Source of the DNA: Candidatus Synechococcus calcipolaris G9
GTDB taxonomy: Bacteria; Cyanobacteriota; Cyanobacteriia; Thermosynechococcales; Thermosynechococcaceae
Direction of reading: 5' to 3'
Assembly (NCBI RefSeq): GCF_029582805.1
Contig: NZ_JAKKUT010000008.1
Location: 124,001-188,000 of the forward strand
DNA: 64,000 bases
The notes beneath the pieces were generated by a model. It saw only the letters and a list, made by a program, of their open reading frames with translations, did not search any database and was not told where the DNA came from. Every line of letters starts with the position of its first letter. Within the stretch, counting starts at the first letter, position 1. The position numbers were made by a program, and so were the translations under genes. Shown in pieces: positions 1-13,179 of this stretch.

Positions 1-633
1 GGGAAAACCACGGTCATTGATGTTATTTTGGGCCTGTTAAGGCCCAGTCAGGGCGATGTCCAGGTTGATGGCCAAAGTATTTACGAGAATCTGGGGGGCT
101 GGCAGCGGCAAATCGGTTATATTCCCCAGGCGATGTTTTTATCTGATGATACCCTCCGCAATAATATTGCCTTTGGTTTATCGGCGGATCTAATTGATGA
201 AACGGCCCTGATGACCGCCGTTCGAGCCGCTCAATTAGAAGACTTTGTGGCAGAACTACCCCAAGGACTCGATACCATGGTGGGGGAACGGGGAGTACGA
301 CTCTCCGGGGGGCAACGGCAACGCATTGGTATTGCCCGGGCCATCTATCATAATCCCTCGGTTTTGGTCATGGATGAAGCCACGGCGGCCCTGGATAATC
401 AAACGGAAGCCGGGGTGATGGAAGCGGTGCAAGCCTTTAGCGGTGAAAAAACGATTCTGATTATTGCCCACCGTCTAAGTACGGTAATGAATTGCGATCG
501 CCTGTATTTGCTCGACAAAGGTCAGATTATTGCCCAGGGAACCTACAGAGAATTACTAGAGACCTCTCCCCAATTTCAGGCAATGGCCCGCAGCTATGGC
601 CAGGCAGAGCAAGACTTAGCAAAGGGTTCCTAA
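1..633 (+). CDS. ABC exporter, C-terminal ATPase part (5' end outside window)
   Basis: This is the end of an ABC transporter nucleotide-binding domain. The reading frame is already open at base 1, beginning with GKTT, the end of the Walker A loop, so the start and any fused membrane domain lie upstream. Further on are the Q-loop (YIPQ), the signature LSGGQRQR, Walker B (VLVMDEATAALD) and the switch histidine (IIAHRLS). The signature and DEATAALD wording fit exporters of the MsbA/lipid or peptide type, where this domain follows six transmembrane helices in one chain. The substrate cannot be inferred. An internal TTG at 28 is not a believable start because it lies inside the fold. Confidence 0.85.
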   Translation, partial: GKTTVIDVILGLLRPSQGDVQVDGQSIYENLGGWQRQIGYIPQAMFLSDDTLRNNIAFGLSADLIDETALMTAVRAAQLEDFVAELPQGLDTMVGERGVRLSGGQRQRIGIARAIYHNPSVLVMDEATAALDNQTEAGVMEAVQAFSGEKTILIIAHRLSTVMNCDRLYLLDKGQIIAQGTYRELLETSPQFQAMARSYGQAEQDLAKGS

Positions 634-750
634 GAATCCTAATTCAAATTTCTTTACAAAATCGTTACAATGGGCAAAAGGTTCCTGTGGGTTTGAATTT
701 GCCTTTTGATCCTTGATCTATTTTAACCACTATGATGTTTCATTCTTTCC

Positions 751-3700
751 ATGGCTGACTTGACCGTACCCCCCAGCAATCGCCCTGGTTCTCCTCACAC
801 TCCCAGCAGTTGCATTCATATTCGGGGAGCGCGGCAGCATAATCTCAAAAACATTGACCTCGTTTTACCCCGCGATCGCCTGATCGTGTTTACAGGGGTA
901 TCGGGTTCCGGTAAGTCTTCCCTGGCCTTTGATACAATTTTTGCCGAAGGTCAGCGGCGGTATGTAGAATCCCTCAGTGCCTATGCCCGTCAGTTTCTAG
1001 GGCAACTGGATAAGCCAGATGTGGACGGGATAGAGGGATTAAGTCCAGCGATTTCCATTGATCAAAAGTCTACTTCCCATAACCCCCGCTCGACGGTGGG
1101 AACCGTGACAGAAATTTACGACTACCTACGGTTATTGTTTGGCCGGGCCGGGGAACCCCATTGTCCCCACTGCGATCGCCCCATTTCGCCCCAAACCATT
1201 GATCAGATGGTGGATCAGGTGATGCAGTTAGCCGATAGGACTCGATTTCAAATTTTAGCTCCCGTGGTGCGTGGGAAAAAAGGAACCCATAAAAAATTAC
1301 TCTCTAGCTTAGCCAGTGAGGGCTTTGTTCGCGTCAACGTAAATGGGGAGGTACGGGATATCAGTGATGCCATTGACCTAGATAAAAATCATCAGCATAC
1401 CATTGAGATTGTGATTGATCGCCTCGTCAAAAAAGCAGGCATTGAAGAGCGGTTGGCCGATTCCCTAAGTACCTGTCTGAAGCAATCGGGGGGAATTGCC
1501 ATGATTGATCTCCTGGCTAACGCCCCATCTCAAACCACGTCTGGCAAAGATCAGCCTCACCTAACCCTAGTCTCTAGGTCATCTGCGGGCGACGATGGGG
1601 ACACAGGATCAGACGATAGGGCCGGCAGCTTAAAGGTTGCAGAGGCGGCACATCAATACCATGCCCCTAGGGAAAATTTAATCTTTTCTGAGAATTTTGC
1701 CTGTCCTGAGCATGGGGCCGTGATGGAGGAGTTATCCCCGCGCCTATTTTCCTTTAATTCTCCCTATGGAGCCTGTCCCCATTGCCATGGTCTGGGGTAT
1801 TTACCGACATTTTCCGAAGATTTAGTGGTTCCCAATCCAGAGTTGCCCGTTTATGCGGCGATCGCCCCCTGGGCCGACAAAGATCATAGCTACTATTTTT
1901 CCCTTTTGGTGAGCGTGGCAGATGCCTTTGACTTTGACATTAATACGCCCTGGAAAAACCTAAGTCAACTGCACCAGGATGTCCTTCTCCATGGCTGCGA
2001 GGAACCCATCTGGGTAGAAATTGATTCCCATTACCGCAAAACCAAGGGCTACTATAAACGCTTTGAAGGGGTTTTACCCACCCTAGAGCGACATTATCAA
2101 GACACCACCTCGGAAGGCTACAAGCAGAAACTAGAGCAATATCTCATTACCCAGCCCTGTGAGGTTTGCCATGGTCAACGCCTCAAACCTGAGGCCCTGG
2201 CGGTGCGCATTGGCCAGTATTCCATTACCGACCTGACCAGTGTGTCCCTGCGCGACTGTGGCGATCGCCTAGGTTCCCTGCACCTGAGTCCTCGCCAAGC
2301 CCAAATTGCCGAACTGGTTTTGCGGGAAGTACGGGCGCGATTGCAATTCCTCCTAGACGTGGGGCTGGACTATCTCAGCTTGGATCGCAGTGCCGCCACC
2401 CTCTCAGGCGGTGAAGCCCAACGCATTCGTTTAGCCACCCAAATTGGCTCGGGTTTAACCGGAGTTCTATATGTTTTAGATGAACCCAGTATTGGCCTGC
2501 ATCAACGGGATAACCATCGTCTCCTGCAAACTCTATTTCGCCTGAGGGATATTGGCAATACCCTGATTGTAGTGGAGCACGACGAAGAAACCATTCGCAC
2601 CGCCGATCACCTCGTGGATATTGGCCCAGGGGCAGGGGTTCATGGTGGACAGATTGTTGCCCAGGGGCAACTGGAGGCCATTTTAGATCATCCCGATTCC
2701 CTGACGGGGGCGTACCTATCGGGCCGTCAACACATTGAAACTCCCCAGGAACGGCGGCCCGGCAATGGTCGCGCCATCCTCATTAAAAATGCCCATCGCA
2801 ATAACCTAAAAAACCTCGATGTGGAGATTCCCCTAGGCAAATTTGTCTGTGTCACTGGCGTATCGGGTTCAGGGAAATCCACCCTGATGAATGAACTTCT
2901 CTACCCGGCCCTGCGCCACCACTTAGGGCAGAAAACTCCCATGCCCAAGGAACTGGATACCATTACCGGCCTCAACGCCCTAGATAAAGTGATTGTCATT
3001 GATCAATCCCCCATTGGCCGCACACCCCGGTCTAACCCCGCCACCTATATTGGTGTTTTTGATGTGATTCGGGAGGTTTTTAGTCAAACGATTGAAGCCA
3101 AGGCACGGGGCTATAAGCCAGGGCGATTTTCCTTTAATGTGAAGGGGGGCCGCTGTGAAGCCTGTGGCGGCCAGGGCATGAATGTGATTGAGATGAATTT
3201 TTTACCCGATGTCTATGTCCAGTGCGATGTGTGCAAAGGGGCCCGCTACAATCGCGATACCCTCCAGGTGACCTATAAGGGGCAATCCATTGCCGATGTT
3301 TTGGAAATGACGGTGGAAACGGCCCTAGACTTTTTTCAAAATATTCCTAAAGCTGTTAACAAACTGCAAACCCTCGTGGATGTGGGTCTGGGGTATGTGC
3401 AACTGGGCCAAACCGCACCGACCCTTTCTGGGGGGGAAGCCCAACGGATGAAGTTAGCCACGGAACTGTCTCGCCGGGCCACGGGCAAAACCCTTTATCT
3501 CATTGATGAACCCACCACGGGCCTGTCCTTTTATGATGTTCATAAACTCCTGGATGTATTGCAGCGATTAGTGGATAAGGGCAATTCGGTTCTAGTGATT
3601 GAGCATAATCTGGATGTGATTCGCTGTTGTGATTGGATCATTGACCTCGGCCCTGAAGGGGGCGATCGCGGCGGTGAAATTATGGTGACGGGAACCCCAG

Positions 3701-3762
3701 AGGAGGTGGCCAAGCATCCTACATCCTATACTGGCCAATATCTACGGCATCATCTGGGTTGA
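751..3762 (+). CDS. uvrA: Excinuclease ABC subunit UvrA
   Basis: DNA damage sensor of nucleotide excision repair; it loads UvrB at lesions. The 1003-residue chain has two ABC modules: Walker [10 protein letters not shown] near residue 49 with signature LSGGEAQR, then a second GVSGSGKST and [10 protein letters not shown]. Zinc-module cysteines are visible as CPHC (342-345), CEVC and the C-terminal CEAC/CDVC pairs. Two oddities: the usual first CxxC of the insertion-domain zinc site reads CPEH (C318, H321), and a low-complexity stretch of about 45 residues (roughly 257-303) precedes it. ATG at 751 begins a typical N-terminus. trmB follows 20 bases after the stop, so they may be cotranscribed. 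Confidence 0.97.
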   Translation: MADLTVPPSNRPGSPHTPSSCIHIRGARQHNLKNIDLVLPRDRLIVFTGVSGSGKSSLAFDTIFAEGQRRYVESLSAYARQFLGQLDKPDVDGIEGLSPAISIDQKSTSHNPRSTVGTVTEIYDYLRLLFGRAGEPHCPHCDRPISPQTIDQMVDQVMQLADRTRFQILAPVVRGKKGTHKKLLSSLASEGFVRVNVNGEVRDISDAIDLDKNHQHTIEIVIDRLVKKAGIEERLADSLSTCLKQSGGIAMIDLLANAPSQTTSGKDQPHLTLVSRSSAGDDGDTGSDDRAGSLKVAEAAHQYHAPRENLIFSENFACPEHGAVMEELSPRLFSFNSPYGACPHCHGLGYLPTFSEDLVVPNPELPVYAAIAPWADKDHSYYFSLLVSVADAFDFDINTPWKNLSQLHQDVLLHGCEEPIWVEIDSHYRKTKGYYKRFEGVLPTLERHYQDTTSEGYKQKLEQYLITQPCEVCHGQRLKPEALAVRIGQYSITDLTSVSLRDCGDRLGSLHLSPRQAQIAELVLREVRARLQFLLDVGLDYLSLDRSAATLSGGEAQRIRLATQIGSGLTGVLYVLDEPSIGLHQRDNHRLLQTLFRLRDIGNTLIVVEHDEETIRTADHLVDIGPGAGVHGGQIVAQGQLEAILDHPDSLTGAYLSGRQHIETPQERRPGNGRAILIKNAHRNNLKNLDVEIPLGKFVCVTGVSGSGKSTLMNELLYPALRHHLGQKTPMPKELDTITGLNALDKVIVIDQSPIGRTPRSNPATYIGVFDVIREVFSQTIEAKARGYKPGRFSFNVKGGRCEACGGQGMNVIEMNFLPDVYVQCDVCKGARYNRDTLQVTYKGQSIADVLEMTVETALDFFQNIPKAVNKLQTLVDVGLGYVQLGQTAPTLSGGEAQRMKLATELSRRATGKTLYLIDEPTTGLSFYDVHKLLDVLQRLVDKGNSVLVIEHNLDVIRCCDWIIDLGPEGGDRGGEIMVTGTPEEVAKHPTSYTGQYLRHHLG

Positions 3763-3782
3763 TTTTTCTCAAATCTAAATCT

Positions 3783-4460
3783 ATGGCTAAACCAGTCCGG
3801 GTGCGGCAGCACGTTAATCCCCTCAGTCACAAATTTCAACAGCCACCCCAAGCTGCCGAGGGGTTACATTATTCCAATCCGGAGCAACCCCTCCACTTGG
3901 ATATTGGCGCAGCCCGGGGAACGTTTTTGCTAGAGATGGCCCTGGCCCATCCAGATTGGAATTTTTTAGGCCTGGAAATTCGCCAGCCCCTTGTCCTAGA
4001 AGCCAATGCCCGTCGCGATCGCCTCCGCCAAGATTTCTGTCAAGACTCATACCAACATTCACCCATTCCCCATGCCCTGGAAAACCTCCACTATCTCTGG
4101 GGAAATGCCAACCGGGGATTAGAACCCTTACTGGCCCCCTTCCCTCTTCGGGTGATTACGATTCAATTTCCCGATCCCTGGTTTAAGCGTCGCCACCACA
4201 AACGACGGCTGGTGCAACCGGAATTGGTACAAACCCTGGTGAACTGTTTAGAGCCAGGAGGATGGATCTTTATGCAGACGGATATTTTCCAACTAGCGGT
4301 GGAAATGGGCGATCGCCTTGGGGATCATCCAGATTTAATCCTAGACTCTCCCCGTTGGCTACCGGCAAGCCCCTTTCCTGTGGCCACGGAACGGGAAAAA
4401 TCGGTTTTAAGCCAGGGTCTACCCATCTACCGCAGTCGTTTTTTCCGCAAGAAGGTCTAA
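3783..4460 (+). CDS. trmB: tRNA (guanine-N7-)-methyltransferase TrmB
   Basis: Methylates G46 of tRNA using S-adenosylmethionine. The AdoMet-binding start LDIGAARGTFLLEMA and the family motif FPDPWFKRRHHKRR, which binds substrate, are both present, as is the late QTDIFQLAVEM segment. The frame is open from a TTG at 3759 overlapping the uvrA stop, but the ATG at 3783 gives a 225-residue protein with a normal TrmB N-terminus, so I prefer it. The 3' end overlaps the convergent lpxB gene by 42 bases. Confidence 0.93.
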   Translation: MAKPVRVRQHVNPLSHKFQQPPQAAEGLHYSNPEQPLHLDIGAARGTFLLEMALAHPDWNFLGLEIRQPLVLEANARRDRLRQDFCQDSYQHSPIPHALENLHYLWGNANRGLEPLLAPFPLRVITIQFPDPWFKRRHHKRRLVQPELVQTLVNCLEPGGWIFMQTDIFQLAVEMGDRLGDHPDLILDSPRWLPASPFPVATEREKSVLSQGLPIYRSRFFRKKV

Positions 4461-5597
4461 AATTTCCTTTGCAGCCCGATCCACGACCCCCGGTTCCCCC
4501 ATGGCCTGTCGCATTTGACTATAGCCTGCCAACTGTTCCTGCCGGGCGGCTGGGTTGGCTAACAATTCTAGGGCCACGTTGGTGATCGCTTCAGCATTCA
4601 CCTTCTCCTGAAGCAGTTCAGGGACGATCACCCGTTTCGCTAATAAATTGGCGGGGGAAACGGAGTCTAAATCTAGATTTAGGAATTTCTGGTAGAGCCA
4701 TACACTCAGGGGATGGACGCGATAAACTACGACCTGGGGGACATTCAGCAAGGCCGTTTCTAAATTGACCGTACCTGACTTGGCGATCGCCAGATCCGCT
4801 GCTGCCAAAGCCGTCAGTGGCTCATCCGTTAAAGTAACCGGCAAACCGGAGTCCGAGATCGCCTTGGCAATAGGAGAACGATACCGCTCCAGGGAAATGG
4901 GCAACCAAAACCGAGCCTGGGGATAGTGGCCCAAAATTCCTTTGGCTGCATCGAGAATGGGCGGTAGCAGGGACTTGAGTTCTTGTCGCCGGGACACGGG
5001 TACCAGGGCAATGGCCAACTCATCCGGATTAATGCCTAGGGCTTGGCGGGCTTGATCACGGTTCGGGGCCGCCGCAATGCGATCCAGGAGGGGATGCCCC
5101 ACCCAAGTAACCCTTGCACCGTGTTGCTGGTAGTAGTCCCTCTCCTCTGGAAAAATGGCCAAGAGCAGATCGCTCATCTTAATAATTTGGCGCGTAGAGT
5201 ACATACTGTGAGCCCAGACCCACTCCTGGGGGGCAATGTAGTACACCATCGGAATTGAAAAATTTTGACGAATATACTGCCCCATGGGCAAATTGCCGCC
5301 AATGTAGTCAATTAAGACCACCAAATCCGGGGGATGCTGTTTCAAGTATTGCCGGGCCCGAAATTGTAGCTTCAGGGTGGGCAGGACAAACTTGAGGGCT
5401 TCTATTAAACCAACGGAGCCAATGGTACTGGTGTTATGGATAAGGGCTGCCCCGGCTGCGGCCATGCGATCGCCCCCAAGGGCTGTAATCTTCAGGTCGA
5501 TACCTTGAACCTGGGCCTGTTTTAAGAGGGACTTGACTAGGAGGGAACCCTGAAGATCCCCAGACACTTCGCCGGTACTAATAAAAATATGGGCCAT
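4419..5597 (-). CDS. lpxB: Lipid-A-disaccharide synthase LpxB
   Basis: Glycosyltransferase (GT19) that joins UDP-2,3-diacylglucosamine and lipid X into the lipid A disaccharide at the inner membrane. At 392 residues the length is normal. The start IFISTGEVSGDLQGSLL and later IAKSGTVNLETALL and VVYRVHPLS are family hallmarks. Its ATG overlaps the lpxA stop by one base (TAATG), implying translational coupling. The last 42 bases overlap trmB on the other strand. Confidence 0.96.
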   Translation of the reverse strand: MAHIFISTGEVSGDLQGSLLVKSLLKQAQVQGIDLKITALGGDRMAAAGAALIHNTSTIGSVGLIEALKFVLPTLKLQFRARQYLKQHPPDLVVLIDYIGGNLPMGQYIRQNFSIPMVYYIAPQEWVWAHSMYSTRQIIKMSDLLLAIFPEERDYYQQHGARVTWVGHPLLDRIAAAPNRDQARQALGINPDELAIALVPVSRRQELKSLLPPILDAAKGILGHYPQARFWLPISLERYRSPIAKAISDSGLPVTLTDEPLTALAAADLAIAKSGTVNLETALLNVPQVVVYRVHPLSVWLYQKFLNLDLDSVSPANLLAKRVIVPELLQEKVNAEAITNVALELLANPAARQEQLAGYSQMRQAMGEPGVVDRAAKEILDLLAEKTTAVDG

Positions 5598-6457
5598 TAG
5601 GCTTGGTCTACTCCATTAGGGGCGATCGGCGGTTTAGATGATTGGTTTTCTCGCTGACCGGGTGTTAATCCCCGCCGGCCGTCCTCTTGGCAGTGGGCAA
5701 GGAACTGCTGTAAATGCTTCACCGTTTCCACTGGGGTAGACGATGTTAAAGCTAAAGCATCAACGGCGGCGATCGCTTGGTTCAGGGGCAAACCACTACG
5801 GTAGAGACTACGAAACGCCTGTTTCAGTAATCGCATATCCTCCCCATCTACCCCGGCCCGCCGCAATCCCACTTGGTTTAAGGCCCGCACTCGAGCGGGA
5901 TGCCCCTCCACCAACATATAGGGAGGAACATCCCGATCCAAGCGAGACATGGCTCCCACCATGGCTAATCGACCAATATGGACAAATTGATGTACTCCAA
6001 CCATGCCACCAATGCGGGCCCTAGATTCAATCCAAACATGACCAGCAATGGAAGCAGCATTGGTAATCACCACCTGATCTTCAATCACACAATCGTGGGC
6101 CACATGAACATAGGCCAGTAATAAATTGTGGTTGCCAATAACCGTCGTATCTCCCGCCCCATTAGCCCGATTAATGGTTACATATTCACGAATACAGTTA
6201 TAGTCACCAATGCGAACACTACTTTCCGCACCATCATACTTTTGATCTTGAGAAGGGGTACCAATCACAGCGCCGGGGTAAATTTTATTACCAATGCCAA
6301 GGACTGCCGGCCCTTCAATCACTACATGGGCACCAATCTGACAGTTTGCTCCCACCTTAACCCCAGCCCCAATGACCGCAAAGGGCCCAACTTGCACCGT
6401 CGGGTCTAGAACTGCCTCGGGGTGGATAACAGCAGTGGGATGAATTAGGATTTGCAT
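5597..6457 (-). CDS. lpxA: Acyl-ACP--UDP-N-acetylglucosamine O-acyltransferase LpxA
   Basis: First committed acylation of lipid A synthesis in the cytosol. The N-terminal two thirds (about residues 4-190) are hexapeptide repeats forming a left-handed beta helix, e.g. IHPTAVIHPEAVLDPTVQVG, with the catalytic-histidine region AYVHVAHDCVIED. A helical C-terminal acyl-transferase domain follows, with an extended tail of about 25 residues rich in Gln, Arg and Pro. 286 residues is slightly longer than proteobacterial LpxA (about 262). fabZ lies 16 bases upstream and lpxB overlaps by one base, so fabZ-lpxA-lpxB form one operon. Confidence 0.96.
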   Translation of the reverse strand: MQILIHPTAVIHPEAVLDPTVQVGPFAVIGAGVKVGANCQIGAHVVIEGPAVLGIGNKIYPGAVIGTPSQDQKYDGAESSVRIGDYNCIREYVTINRANGAGDTTVIGNHNLLLAYVHVAHDCVIEDQVVITNAASIAGHVWIESRARIGGMVGVHQFVHIGRLAMVGAMSRLDRDVPPYMLVEGHPARVRALNQVGLRRAGVDGEDMRLLKQAFRSLYRSGLPLNQAIAAVDALALTSSTPVETVKHLQQFLAHCQEDGRRGLTPGQRENQSSKPPIAPNGVDQA

Positions 6458-6473
6458 GTTATTGCCTTAAGGC

Positions 6474-6944
6474 CTAGTCTACTAGCGAGAACATCATCTC
6501 ACCTTCACAGGCCAATTCACCGTCTACTTCAGCCCGTCCCTTCATTTTGCCAAATCGCTTTTGTTTAATAAATAATAGATCAGCCGTAAGGATCAATTGA
6601 TCCCCAGGGGTAACCGGACGACGGAAGCGAACTTTATCAATACCCGCAAACATGGATAATTTACCCGCTGCCCCCTCCATCTGCATCAAGATGACTCCGC
6701 CCACCTGGGCTAAGGCCTCAATCATCAAAACCCCCGGCATAATCGGTCGCCCCGGAAAATGACCTTGGAAAAAGGGTTCATTCACCGTGACATTTTTAAT
6801 CCCTACGGCCCGCTCTCCAGGAATATATTCAATGATCCGATCCACCATGAGGAAGGGATAGCGATGGGGTAAAAGGTTTTGCAAGTCAACCACAGTCATG
6901 GTTTGGACAGTAGTTTCAGGAACAGAGTCAGTTGAAATGGGCAT
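6474..6944 (-). CDS. fabZ: 3-hydroxyacyl-ACP dehydratase FabZ
   Basis: Dehydrates 3-hydroxyacyl-ACP in fatty acid synthesis, competing with LpxA for hydroxyacyl-ACP. The active-site helix contains the histidine of [10 protein letters not shown] and the glutamate of MIEALAQ; the N-terminus has [13 protein letters not shown]. Three in-frame starts exist (6983, 6944, 6899), none with a convincing Shine-Dalgarno. 6944 gives 156 residues, close to the family norm, whereas 6983 adds an unlikely hydrophobic leader. It is first in the fabZ-lpxA-lpxB run. lpxC, the usual upstream neighbour in cyanobacteria, is absent here. Confidence 0.94.
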   Translation of the reverse strand: MPISTDSVPETTVQTMTVVDLQNLLPHRYPFLMVDRIIEYIPGERAVGIKNVTVNEPFFQGHFPGRPIMPGVLMIEALAQVGGVILMQMEGAAGKLSMFAGIDKVRFRRPVTPGDQLILTADLLFIKQKRFGKMKGRAEVDGELACEGEMMFSLVD

Positions 6945-7118
6945 GAATTTGGCAACAATCACGAAAACAACTATCCAAATCATACGGGAGGATGGGATAT
7001 TCCTTTACATTGCAGGGTTGGCTTTACCTTCCATGGTTGATGCTCAGTACCCTTACCCATGGCGGCGTGTTGCCCGCCCGTGAGTCCCTGAAACCCAAAA
7101 TTTTCGATAAAATGTAAT

Positions 7119-8393
7119 TTGGGCCTTAGTTGCAGACTTGGTTGCGGAGTAGTTGGCTTGGCTGGAATTGCCCTTTGGACATTCCTCATTCCCCCCATTG
7201 CCGGTGGTGTGATTGGTTACTTTACAAACGATTTAGCCATCACCATGCTATTTCGGCCCTATCGTCCATTGAAAATTGGTACGTTTCAGATTCCCTTTAC
7301 CCCTGGTCTTATTCCCCGTAATCAGGAACGGTTAGCTCGCCGCATTGCCGATGCCATTTTAGGGTCGCTGTTGACCCCTGCCGAGTTGCAAAATCTCGCC
7401 CGTCGTCTGCTACATACCGAACGAGTGCAAGCGGTGATCTATTGGTTGCTGCAAATGACCCTAGAGCAGGTTAAAGAACAAAGTGAGCAGCGATCGGCCC
7501 AGGTTTTGGCCAATATTCTCCGGGATCTTTTTGGTGGGGCTGTCCCTCGGTTAGTGCGTGCCTGGGGACGGCGGGAAGACTTTCTGGAACCCCAACTTAA
7601 TCAAATTTTTGACCAAGTTCTAGTTGATCTGCAACTGAGCGAAGATCAATCAGAAAAATTAGCGGCTTGGTTACTGGCAGTTGGCTTTCCGCCGGATCGT
7701 CTGCGATTAGCCATGGTTGATTTTCTCACCGATCGCAATATTGCCATTTTAGATGGGGAACTGCGGGAAAAAACCAGTGGTACCTACTGGGTGGTGGCCA
7801 ATATTCTGGGAGTGCGGAGTACCCTCGTGCGCTTGCGCGATTACTGCATTGAAGAACGGGAGGCCTGCAATGCCCGCCTCAGTGAACTTATTCGCTCCCT
7901 TGCCCTCCAGCAACGATTAGTGGAAGCCCTGCAAGATCTCAGTCTGCAAAGTTTACCCCAGGCAACGGTACAGGAGATTCGCCAACTCTTTCGTAGCTCG
8001 GTACGCAGCTATATTCAAAATCAAGGGTTATTCTTTCTACAAAATCTTAGTAAAACCATTGACTGGGATCATATTGCCCTAACCATTTTGCGACGTTTGC
8101 GGGCGTCAAGTACCCTAATTACGTCCTTAGAAGTGGTCAGCCAAGAACTCGCCCTCGTCTTGGATCGCTATCTGGAGCGGGATTTAGAAATTATCGTGGA
8201 GCGGGCCCTGCCGATTTTAGATTTGGATCGGGTGATTGTGGAACGAGTGCAAGAGACGACACCCGAAAATCTCGAGTTAGCCATTCAGGGCATTGTCCGT
8301 ACAGAACTCCAGGCGATCGTGACATTGGGGGGCATTTTGGGGTTTTTGATTGGTTTGGGGCAGGCGGGATTTTTATACTGGCAAACCCGCTAA
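7119..8393 (+). CDS. DUF445 family membrane protein
   Basis: A 424-residue member of the DUF445 (YheB-like) family, whose function is unknown. An N-terminal hydrophobic stretch ([20 protein letters not shown]) leads into the family motif [13 protein letters not shown] and [15 protein letters not shown] long helical middle follows, then a C-terminal hydrophobic helix ([18 protein letters not shown]). This suggests anchoring at both ends with a helical body between. The TTG at 7119 is the earliest start giving the full N-terminal helix; no ATG fits, so the start is uncertain. It is divergent from fabZ with about 170 bases between. Confidence 0.8.
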   Translation: MGLSCRLGCGVVGLAGIALWTFLIPPIAGGVIGYFTNDLAITMLFRPYRPLKIGTFQIPFTPGLIPRNQERLARRIADAILGSLLTPAELQNLARRLLHTERVQAVIYWLLQMTLEQVKEQSEQRSAQVLANILRDLFGGAVPRLVRAWGRREDFLEPQLNQIFDQVLVDLQLSEDQSEKLAAWLLAVGFPPDRLRLAMVDFLTDRNIAILDGELREKTSGTYWVVANILGVRSTLVRLRDYCIEEREACNARLSELIRSLALQQRLVEALQDLSLQSLPQATVQEIRQLFRSSVRSYIQNQGLFFLQNLSKTIDWDHIALTILRRLRASSTLITSLEVVSQELALVLDRYLERDLEIIVERALPILDLDRVIVERVQETTPENLELAIQGIVRTELQAIVTLGGILGFLIGLGQAGFLYWQTR

Positions 8394-8398
8394 ATCCC

Positions 8399-8668
8399 TT
8401 AAATGGCCTGGATCCACTCCAGGATTTGATAGGATGTCCAAATCCCATTTTGCCAATAGGGGTCTCCCTCAATTAGGGTATGTACGTCGTCTTCACTGCT
8501 GGCATCATAGATGGCAAAAAATTGCTTTAAGTCTTTGGTGGGGCCAATGGTAACAAGAACCCCGTCTTCTTTTTGTTGCTTAAGCCGATCTAAATGGGCC
8601 TGGCGATGGGGGCCACGCTTCTCTAGAACCTCAGCACAATAGTCGCCCGTTACGATGAATTTAGTCAT
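8399..8668 (-). CDS. YciI-like small protein
   Basis: An 89-residue protein of the YciI (ferredoxin-like dimer) superfamily. The N-terminal strand KFIVTGDYCAEVLEKRGPHRQAH carries the conserved His, followed by a GVLVTIGPTKD strand and a C-terminal segment with a conserved Asp-Pro-Tyr (EGDPYWQNGIWTSYQI). YciI-like proteins have been proposed as small enzymes or stress-related accessory proteins; no substrate is evident. It is convergent with the DUF445 gene, only five bases separating the stops. Confidence 0.8.
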   Translation of the reverse strand: MTKFIVTGDYCAEVLEKRGPHRQAHLDRLKQQKEDGVLVTIGPTKDLKQFFAIYDASSEDDVHTLIEGDPYWQNGIWTSYQILEWIQAI

Positions 8669-8732
8669 AGACTATTTTCCTTGTTTGCTTATTTACCTTT
8701 GTTTACTGAAAGAATCCCATGTATACCAGTAT

Positions 8733-9692
8733 CTAACCCTTGGAGTAGTTGGTTAACGGCTCTTTAATCCAACGAATATAGAGGTGCTTAAAGGTGGATT
8801 TGAGAACCCGAGGGGCACCAAAATCAATGGGCATCATCGTGGTCGGTAGTTTCCAATCACTGATGGCGAGTTCCTCTGGGCGCAGAAGGGGAAAGTCAAT
8901 ATCGGCAAACTCGGGGCCAATGCCCAATACCTTTGCTGCCCGCAGGGTCGGAATCTGATCGGGATTCACTTGCAGAATCGCGGAGATCGCCTGATCGAGG
9001 GCAAAGACATCGGGGCTGGCGGCCAAAAGATTAAGGGGGCGGGGCGTGCCACCACTGGGGCCATTACCTTCATGGCCGATGATTCCATCCATAATTGTTA
9101 AATTGGGACTGATCGCCCGGGCTGTTTCCACTAGCATTCGCCCAAAGCGATCGCTATCTTTTCCCGCTTCCATGTGCCACCAGGCCTTCATCTTGCCCGG
9201 GACACAACCAAACAGATTTTTCACCCCCATGGTGAGGGTTAACTGGACGTGGGATTTTACCTTGGGTAGGTTAATCACGACATCGGCGGCCATGGCTTCC
9301 TTGGATAGGCGTAAATGATTAAATTCCTGGCTCACGGTTTCGTAGCGTTCCCCATGGAACTCAATCACAGGCAGGTCTAAGTCCTGGATCAGGGGTAAAT
9401 AGCCATTGGCCCGCGCCACTCCTAAGGCCGTACCGAAAGCCGGCCCATCCCCTAAAAAAGGTTCACCCCCCACATCCTTGACCATTTTAGCCACGGCATA
9501 GACCAATTCGGGGCGAGTTACACATTCTTTGCCGGGCCTAGCACCCGTCAATAGGTTGGGTTTTAATAAAACCCGATCGCCCGGTTTTACAATGGCTGCC
9601 ATCCCCCCTAGGGGTTCCAATAGTTTCCCTAGGGTAGGCTGGAGGATCTCTTGGCCATAGGTTGTGGCACGGAGAAGACTGACGGAGGACAT
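8733..9692 (-). CDS. DUF362 domain protein
   Basis: A DUF362 family protein; the function is unassigned, though relatives often carry iron-sulfur domains. Visible are the family start VSLLRATTYG, KPNLLTGARPGKECVTRPELV, GDGPAFGT, and NLPKVKSHVQLTLTMGVKNLFG. No ferredoxin-type CxxCxxC cluster is appended, so this is the short form (319 residues). The frame extends upstream to an ATG at 9764, but the ATG at 9692 matches the usual domain start. It is followed on the opposite side of a 30-base gap by katG in reverse order of transcription (katG lies upstream on the same strand). Confidence 0.82.
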   Translation of the reverse strand: MSSVSLLRATTYGQEILQPTLGKLLEPLGGMAAIVKPGDRVLLKPNLLTGARPGKECVTRPELVYAVAKMVKDVGGEPFLGDGPAFGTALGVARANGYLPLIQDLDLPVIEFHGERYETVSQEFNHLRLSKEAMAADVVINLPKVKSHVQLTLTMGVKNLFGCVPGKMKAWWHMEAGKDSDRFGRMLVETARAISPNLTIMDGIIGHEGNGPSGGTPRPLNLLAASPDVFALDQAISAILQVNPDQIPTLRAAKVLGIGPEFADIDFPLLRPEELAISDWKLPTTMMPIDFGAPRVLKSTFKHLYIRWIKEPLTNYSKG

Positions 9693-9796
9693 GGCAGAAC
9701 GACTCAATTCAACATAGAGAAATTGTGACACAATCCCACCATGGATGTTCTTAGGATCACCCATCTCTATCTCTTCCCCGGGCCTCTGTCCTGGGG

Positions 9797-12251
<2,455 letters not shown>

Positions 12252-13046
12252 CTACGAAGCGGTTAGGGCGGCTTTAAGCTGGCAGCAAAATTCCCGGATA
12301 GCAGGTAGTCCTTCGGCGGCTGGTTTTTCCCCTAGCCGTTTCACAAAGGCACTGCCGACAATGGCCGCATCGGCTCCCCAATCCCGCACCTGTTTAGCCT
12401 GTTCTGGGGAGGAAATACCAAAGCCAACCCCAATGGGTTTATCTGTCATCTGTCGCAATTGACGTAGCATTCCCTGAACACGGCTGGCCAATTCTTGGCG
12501 CATTCCGGTCACACCCGTGGTACTCACTAGGTAAATAAACCCCTGGCTGGCCCGGGCGATCGCCGCCATCCGTTCTGGGGAGGTGGTGGGTGCCACCAAA
12601 AGGGTGAGTTCTAGACCCAAATCCTGACTAATGGTCAGCACTGAATCTGCTTCCTCTAGGGGTAAATCGGGAATCACTAGGCCCTGAATACCGGCGGTGG
12701 CGGCTTGGCGTAAAAATGACTCAATGCCTCGATGGTAAACGGGATTGTAATAGGTAAATAAAATTAAGGGGGCTTGGGGGCGAAGCTCTTTTACCATCCC
12801 CAAAACCTGATCCAGACGAGTTCCCCGCTTCAGGGCCCGCGTGGCTGCCGCTTGAATGACGGGGCCATCCGCTAGGGGATCCGAGTAGGGAACACCCAAT
12901 TCAATTATATCTGCCCCTGCTTTGTCTAGGGTTTCCAGGGCGGCGGCGGTGGTTGCCAAATCGGGATCCCCGGACGTTAGAAAGGGAATAAGGGCACATT
13001 GCCCTTGGGCGCGGAGGTGGGTAAAACAATCGGAAATACGGGCCAT
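12252..13046 (-). CDS. trpA: Tryptophan synthase alpha subunit
   Basis: Cleaves indole-3-glycerol phosphate to indole and glyceraldehyde-3-phosphate, passing indole to the beta subunit. The TIM-barrel landmarks are [11 protein letters not shown], the catalytic glutamate and aspartate in [34 protein letters not shown] and the phosphate-binding [11 protein letters not shown]. At 264 residues it is full length. It stands alone; trpB is not in the window, as is common in cyanobacteria, which scatter trp genes. Confidence 0.97.
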   Translation of the reverse strand: MARISDCFTHLRAQGQCALIPFLTSGDPDLATTAAALETLDKAGADIIELGVPYSDPLADGPVIQAAATRALKRGTRLDQVLGMVKELRPQAPLILFTYYNPVYHRGIESFLRQAATAGIQGLVIPDLPLEEADSVLTISQDLGLELTLLVAPTTSPERMAAIARASQGFIYLVSTTGVTGMRQELASRVQGMLRQLRQMTDKPIGVGFGISSPEQAKQVRDWGADAAIVGSAFVKRLGEKPAAEGLPAIREFCCQLKAALTAS

Positions 13047-13179
13047 GGAGATCGGGGGGAGAGGAGCAAAGTTAGGGGATTAGGGATTATGACGACAGGA
13101 TCGGTCATCACAAACTATTAACCAAGAACAGGGGCAAAAAAACACCGGATATTAAGCCATTCATGGCAAAAACTTAATG

